From Vagococcus acidifermentans (GTDB lineage Bacteria > Bacillota > Bacilli > Lactobacillales > Vagococcaceae), in NCBI RefSeq assembly GCF_003987655.1, contig NZ_NGKC01000001.1, positions 248,001 to 312,000 of the forward strand: a stretch of DNA of 64,000 nt. Direction: 5' to 3'. The notes beneath the pieces were generated by a model. The model was not told the DNA's origin, did no database searches, and was given only the letters and a program-made list of their open reading frames with translations. The translations under genes were made by a program, and so were the position numbers. Positions 59,775 through 64,000 of this stretch are shown piece after piece. Every line of letters starts with the position of its first letter. Positions within the stretch are counted from its first letter, which is position 1.

Positions 59775-60649
59775 TGAAACAAAATAACAAATTGGGCTGG
59801 CTATTTACCAGCCCCTATCTTATTTTTACAGGTATCTTTTTCTTATTGCCATTATTGTGGTCTTTTTGGTTAGCGCTAACTGATTGGAATATGATTTCTC
59901 CCAACATTAACTTTGTCGGCGCTGAAAATTTTTTGAATGCAATCAAAAGTCCGGCAGTTCAATCTGCATTTGTTGTGACGTATAAATTTTTAGCGGTATT
60001 TGTTCCGATGGCACTAATCATGTCAATGGTTATTGCATTACTGGTGAACAGCTTGCCGAAATTCAAGGGCTTGTATATGGTTGCCTTTTTCCTGCCGTAT
60101 TTATCAAGTGGGGTTGTAACATCACTCATCGTTAAAGGATTGTTGTCATATAATGGTCCATTCAATACTTTTTTGCGTAATCAGTTTCAATTGGACATAG
60201 ACTGGCTTGGAAATGCTCATACAGCTATTTTTATTGTGTCTTTGATGATTGCGTGGAAGATGTCAGGTTATTATGCGTTGATCTTGATATCCGGCTTAGC
60301 CAATATCAATCATGAAATATATGAAGCTGCTGCGATAGACGGCGCCAGCAAATGGACAACCTTTTGGAAAATTACTTTTCCGATGTTGTACCCAGCATTT
60401 TTCACAGTCACTGTGTTAGCTGTAGGAGTCAGCTTCGGCATATTTACCGAGGTTTACCAGCTGACAGGGGGAGGCCCGAACTTTGCAACAAATACTTGGC
60501 AGATGGAAATATATAATCAGGCATTTGTGAATTTAAAATCCGGTTATGCGTCCTCTGTGGCTTTGATATCCTCTTTTGTGACATTTGCTTCTATTGGTGT
60601 GATTAGAAAACTTTTAGAAAAATGGGGTGAAAAAAATGGTTGGTCGTAA
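59774..60649 (+). CDS. sugar ABC importer, permease 1
   Basis: Membrane protein of 291 aa with six helices of the MalF/UgpA family. The cytoplasmic EAA loop reads YEAAAIDGASKWTTFWKITF. Start ATG overlaps the last base of the binding protein stop (ATAATG). No ATP-binding subunit gene is in the operon; a shared MsmK-type ATPase elsewhere is likely. Confidence 0.92.
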   Translation: MKQNNKLGWLFTSPYLIFTGIFFLLPLLWSFWLALTDWNMISPNINFVGAENFLNAIKSPAVQSAFVVTYKFLAVFVPMALIMSMVIALLVNSLPKFKGLYMVAFFLPYLSSGVVTSLIVKGLLSYNGPFNTFLRNQFQLDIDWLGNAHTAIFIVSLMIAWKMSGYYALILISGLANINHEIYEAAAIDGASKWTTFWKITFPMLYPAFFTVTVLAVGVSFGIFTEVYQLTGGGPNFATNTWQMEIYNQAFVNLKSGYASSVALISSFVTFASIGVIRKLLEKWGEKNGWS

Positions 60650-61472
60650 AAAAAATAAAGCAGCAGTGGTTGTGCGGTATGTTGTCACCACGATTGTGAT
60701 GTTGATAATGACTTTTCCGTTTGTTTATTTGGTCATGCATTCATTTGCATCTTGGGACCAAGTCGACAGGAAAATCATTCCAAGTGATTTCACTCTCCGT
60801 TCATGGACGTGGTTGTTTGGCGATGCTTCGACATCAGCTAATGCACCGTGGATTGGAGCATTTATCAATACGATTATCGTAGCGACAATTGCCACATTTT
60901 TAATGCTTTTATTTGCACTGATGGTTGGCTATGCACTGGCGAAAATAAAATTTAAAGGGAAAAAATTTGTGAATAATTTCATCCTGTTTCAAATGTTTTT
61001 CCCAGCAATTATTTTGTTGATTCCACAATTCTTGATGATTACCAAGGTTGGCTTACTTGATTCTTATGCCGGGATGATTATACCGACGGCAATCAGCTTA
61101 TGGGCTATCTTTATGTATACGAATTTTTTCAAAGCCATTCCGGATGCGTTGATTGAAGCAGCAAAGCTTGATGGTGCAACAGATATAGCCATCTTATTTA
61201 AAATCGTGCTGCCGATGTCAAGATCCATTACGACGGTTATATTCCTGTTCCTTTACACGGATAGATGGACCAATTTGTTATGGGATATGATTGTCACGAA
61301 GAGTGACAGCACGGTCACTCTCAACGTCCTTATCTCGCAAATGTTCGGTCCGTATGGTACGTATCCGGGTCCAATGTATGCAGCTTCTGTTTTACTGACA
61401 TTGCCGCTGATTATTCTTTTCCTGATTTTCTCGAAACAGTTCCAAGACGGCATGCAGTTTACATTGAAGTAG
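60636..61472 (+). CDS. sugar ABC importer, permease 2
   Basis: Membrane protein of 278 aa with six helices of the MalG family. The EAA loop reads IEAAKLDGATDIAILFKIVL. The start ATG at 60636 has GGGGTG seven bases upstream and lies within the end of permease 1. Pairs with permease 1 to form the channel. Confidence 0.92.
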   Translation: MVGRKKNKAAVVVRYVVTTIVMLIMTFPFVYLVMHSFASWDQVDRKIIPSDFTLRSWTWLFGDASTSANAPWIGAFINTIIVATIATFLMLLFALMVGYALAKIKFKGKKFVNNFILFQMFFPAIILLIPQFLMITKVGLLDSYAGMIIPTAISLWAIFMYTNFFKAIPDALIEAAKLDGATDIAILFKIVLPMSRSITTVIFLFLYTDRWTNLLWDMIVTKSDSTVTLNVLISQMFGPYGTYPGPMYAASVLLTLPLIILFLIFSKQFQDGMQFTLK

Positions 61473-61482
61473 GAGTTGTCTT

Positions 61483-63024
61483 ATGAAGTGGTGGAAAAAA
61501 ACAGTTTTCTATGAAATATATCTCCCATCTTTTTTTGACAGTAATGCTGATGGTATTGGCGATTTAGCAGGGGTGCTGAAAAAAATTGATTACTTAAAGT
61601 CGTTAGGAGTCGGCGGGATTTGGCTGACCCCTTTCTATCAGTCTCCAAAGGTTGACAATGGCTATGATGTGTCCGACTACTATCAGATAGATTCTGATTA
61701 CGGCAATTTTGACAATTGGCGGAATCTAGTGTCATATGCGCATCAACGCGGTATAAAAATCATTGTCGATATGGTGCTCAATCATACATCAACGCAGCAT
61801 CCGTGGTTCCAAGCATCGCGTAAAAGCCGGCACAACCCAAAAAGAGAGTGGTACATCTGGCGGAACGAGCCGAATAATTGGGAATCGTTTTTTGGCGGAA
61901 GTGCCTGGGAGTTTGATGAACAGACAGAAGAGTATTATTATCACAGCTTTTCCAAAGAACAGGCAGACTTAAATTGGACCAACCCGGAGGTCAGATCCGA
62001 AATGTTCCGGGTGCTGGACTTCTGGATTGATTTGGGCATTGATGGTGTACGCTTAGATGTTATCAACAATCTCAGTGTTGCCATAGAAATGCCTGATAAT
62101 CCTGTTGCTGATTCGGGTGAACAGATTCATAAGTACGACGTGAATCAGAAAGGTATTTTATCTGCCATCAGAAGCATCAAAAAGCACCTTTATTCAAAAG
62201 ACAGCGAGTTGTTTGTTGTTGGCGAAGTCAGCTCCGATGAACTGTCTGTTATCCGCAAGTATGTCGGGGAGTCTTTACTGGATACTACATTCAATTTTAA
62301 TCTGGGCAGCATGGAGCAGTTTTCTGCGAAAAAAATAGTTGACGAGTTAGCTGCAATGAAAGAGCTGTATCAGGATGGCACATTACCGACACTGTTTTTT
62401 AACAGCCATGACATGGCGCGCTCGTGGAACCGCTTGGCAAGTGGCCAGTTGGATAGATATCTGCAGTTAGCAGTTCTAGTTTTATTGAATTGCGGCATTC
62501 CTTTTTTATTCCAGGGTGAAGAATCAGGAATAGGGGATTTTATTCCGGAAGATGTGCAGTCAATCAGAGATATCCAAGCGATGACAAAATACTTGTCTGA
62601 AATTGAAAAAGGCAGTAGTGTCGACAGTGCTTTGGCACAGGCGAATAGTGTCAACCGGGATAAATCAAGAGGGTTTATGCCGTGGGAAGAAGCAGCAGAG
62701 AGTGCGCCAAAATGGATTGGTTACGGCAAAGTAAATGCTGATTGTTGTGAAATCGTTGATTGGTACAAACGGTTGCTGGCTATTAGAGCGACATATATCA
62801 GTCATCAAAAGCCGCTAGAAAATTTAACTTGGCAAGATGGTTTGATCTCATATGAAATCGGCCAGTTAGTTATTTATTTAAACTTCAATAATCAGCGGGA
62901 TTGTGAAGTGATGATACCGCCTAATAGTAAATTGCTGTTGGGCAGAGGAAAATTAGAGGACTCTGGCACATGCTGCTTACTTTCACGTAATGGCATTTGG
63001 ATAGGGCAGAAAGGACGCAACTAA
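61483..63024 (+). CDS. GH13 glucosidase, cytoplasmic
   Basis: Intracellular alpha-glucosidase-type enzyme of 513 aa (glycoside hydrolase family 13), with no signal peptide. In order: FYEIYLPSFFDSNADGIGDL, VDMVLNHTSTQHPWF, the nucleophile in DGVRLDVINN near residue 190, the acid/base in VVGEVSSDE near 245 and the transition-state aspartate in NSHDMARSWN. The normal family motif is NHD; here SHD, with serine in place of the asparagine-type context. It probably hydrolyses the imported oligosaccharide, of oligo-1,6-glucosidase/trehalose-like type. RBS AGGAG. Confidence 0.88.
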   Translation: MKWWKKTVFYEIYLPSFFDSNADGIGDLAGVLKKIDYLKSLGVGGIWLTPFYQSPKVDNGYDVSDYYQIDSDYGNFDNWRNLVSYAHQRGIKIIVDMVLNHTSTQHPWFQASRKSRHNPKREWYIWRNEPNNWESFFGGSAWEFDEQTEEYYYHSFSKEQADLNWTNPEVRSEMFRVLDFWIDLGIDGVRLDVINNLSVAIEMPDNPVADSGEQIHKYDVNQKGILSAIRSIKKHLYSKDSELFVVGEVSSDELSVIRKYVGESLLDTTFNFNLGSMEQFSAKKIVDELAAMKELYQDGTLPTLFFNSHDMARSWNRLASGQLDRYLQLAVLVLLNCGIPFLFQGEESGIGDFIPEDVQSIRDIQAMTKYLSEIEKGSSVDSALAQANSVNRDKSRGFMPWEEAAESAPKWIGYGKVNADCCEIVDWYKRLLAIRATYISHQKPLENLTWQDGLISYEIGQLVIYLNFNNQRDCEVMIPPNSKLLLGRGKLEDSGTCCLLSRNGIWIGQKGRN

Positions 63025-63929
63025 TGATTGCAATTGATGAATTATTAGCTACTCATAGAAAAAAACAGCAAATCGGGCACGCGGAAAACATCGTATTTAA
63101 AGGAGTAGGAGAGAAAGATGTGTATAACATTACTGCTCCTTTCCGCTTGTCCGGCAAGGAAGTGATTGCCGGCAGAGTCGAGTCGCGGGAGTCGGAAATT
63201 TCTGAGATAAGATTTTTTTCTCAATGTGATTCGACGGATGAATGGCATCCGGTCGCACCTTCCCTGTCATTGCCTTTACAGGACCCGTTTGTTACAAAGA
63301 TAGGCAATGAACTTATAATCGGAGGCGTACAGGCTGAGTTTGATGATGAAGGGAAAAACCCGAAATGGCGTACGAATCTTTACTTGCTGACTGATTTTAC
63401 TAGCGTTGACCACATCTTCTCCGGACCGTACGGTATGAAAGATATCCGATTAGCCGAATTGGGGAACGGGCAGATTATCGTCCTGACCCGACCGCAAGGC
63501 GGTGCGGCAGGTAGAGGGAAAATTGGTGTCAACATCATTGAAAAGTTAAGTGATTTGTCAATGGCTGTCATTGACGCGGCGGTTTTGCTTGAAGACCAGT
63601 TCAACGATGAAGAGTGGGGCGGCGCCAACGAGATATATGTAGATGACGGCAGAGTGTGTGTGTTAGGACATATTGCTAAGTTTGATACTGACGGAGACAG
63701 GCATTATTATGCCATGACTTTCGAGTTGGACAGTACATATAAAAAAATGATTCGCCCTCAAATCATTGCGGAAAGAAGAGACTTTTTACCAGGTCCGGCT
63801 AAAAGGGACGATTTAAAGGATGTCGTCTTTAGCGGCGGACTGGTTATGACTGGTGAAACAGCTGTTCTTTATGCAGGGATAAGCGATGCGGCTGCTCAAA
63901 AACTAACAATAAAAAATCCATTTAAGTAA
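63024..63929 (+). CDS. DUF1861-family protein, glycosidase-like
   Basis: Cytoplasmic protein of 301 aa of the DUF1861 family, a five-bladed beta-propeller type related to GH43/GH130-like folds. Visible runs are YNITAPFRLSGKEVIAGRVE near residue 33, DPFVTKIGNELIIGGVQ, MKDIRLAELGNGQIIVLTRP and WGGANEIYVDDGRVCVLGHI. ATG overlaps the GH13 stop (TAATG), with AAAGGA nine bases upstream. Its neighbours (GH13, GH130-like) support a role in oligosaccharide breakdown, but the reaction is unknown. Confidence 0.75.
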   Translation: MIAIDELLATHRKKQQIGHAENIVFKGVGEKDVYNITAPFRLSGKEVIAGRVESRESEISEIRFFSQCDSTDEWHPVAPSLSLPLQDPFVTKIGNELIIGGVQAEFDDEGKNPKWRTNLYLLTDFTSVDHIFSGPYGMKDIRLAELGNGQIIVLTRPQGGAAGRGKIGVNIIEKLSDLSMAVIDAAVLLEDQFNDEEWGGANEIYVDDGRVCVLGHIAKFDTDGDRHYYAMTFELDSTYKKMIRPQIIAERRDFLPGPAKRDDLKDVVFSGGLVMTGETAVLYAGISDAAAQKLTIKNPFK

Positions 63930-63940
63930 GGAGAAGATAA

Positions 63941-64000
63941 ATGAATATCAATCGTTTTAAAGAGAACCCACTAATCACGCCCAAAGATGTGAAGCCGCTT
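63941..64000 (+). CDS. GH130-like glycoside phosphorylase, 5' end only
   Basis: First 20 codons of a gene cut by the window end. NRFKENPLITPKDVKPL is typical of the start of GH130 beta-mannoside phosphorylases, which split mannosyl sugars with phosphate. RBS AAGGAG precedes the ATG. If correct, the operon acts on a mannose-containing glycan. Only the N-terminus is visible, so this is tentative. Confidence 0.62.
   Translation, partial: MNINRFKENPLITPKDVKPL

Overview
The window looks like the chromosome of a Gram-positive lactic acid bacterium (order Lactobacillales, most likely an Enterococcus-like or Carnobacterium-like genus; the species cannot be named from sequence alone). Reasons: strong AAGGAGG-type ribosome binding sites, many Rho-independent terminators, several sugar phosphotransferase systems, cre-like catabolite sites, two WxL cell-surface clusters, PRD/DeoR/RpiR/LacI sugar regulators, and anaerobic radical enzymes. 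No transposase, integrase, rRNA or CRISPR array was found. One tRNA gene is present.

Layout. 1-2.35 kb: end of a mannose-family PTS operon with an RpiB-like isomerase. 2.85-4.2 kb: a frameshifted peptide (POT) transporter. 4.5-8.7 kb: WxL surface cluster 1. 8.8-9.7 kb: PepI-like peptidase. 10.0-13.6 kb: a glycyl radical enzyme whose radical domain is a separate small gene, plus its radical-SAM activase. 13.7-15.2 kb: DeoR regulator and a membrane protein (minus strand). 15.4-21.0 kb: a complete L-ascorbate (ula) operon whose EIIB gene is frameshifted near its end. 21.1-25.8 kb: RpiR regulator and a fructose-type PTS, PfkB kinase and LacD aldolase operon, probably for a ketohexose such as tagatose. 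25.8-31.3 kb: mostly minus-strand single genes (HAD phosphatase, cold shock protein, hydrolase, GT8 glycosyltransferase, FUSC-like protein, tRNA-Ala). 31.8-41.1 kb: an AT-richer block encoding a PRD regulator, galactitol-type PTS, two dehydrogenases, an L-ribulose-5-P 4-epimerase, RpiB and two Rpe-like epimerases, probably for a pentitol-like polyol. 41.5-45.7 kb: a third RpiB, then a MarR-NrdG fusion with an NrdD that carries a glutaredoxin-like tail. 45.9-51.5 kb: pirin, APH-like kinase, acylphosphatase, MnmH, glycerate kinase, beta-phosphoglucomutase. 52.1-57.2 kb: WxL cluster 2, with the same gene order as cluster 1. 57.3-64 kb: LacI regulator and a sugar ABC importer with GH13, DUF1861 and the start of a GH130-like gene.

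How it fits together. Most of the window brings in and degrades sugars or polyols, with products entering glycolysis or the pentose phosphate pathway. The five uptake systems (four PTS, one ABC) are of different classes; three have a linked regulator gene, the ascorbate system lies beside a DeoR gene, and no regulator is visible for the mannose-family PTS. Two separate oxygen-sensitive glycyl radical systems point to anaerobic growth. The two WxL clusters build protein layers on the cell wall. The strongest candidates for something undescribed are the split glycyl radical enzyme (10.0-13.6 kb), the MarR-NrdG / NrdD-glutaredoxin pair (42.1-45.7 kb) and the polyol operon (31.8-41.1 kb).
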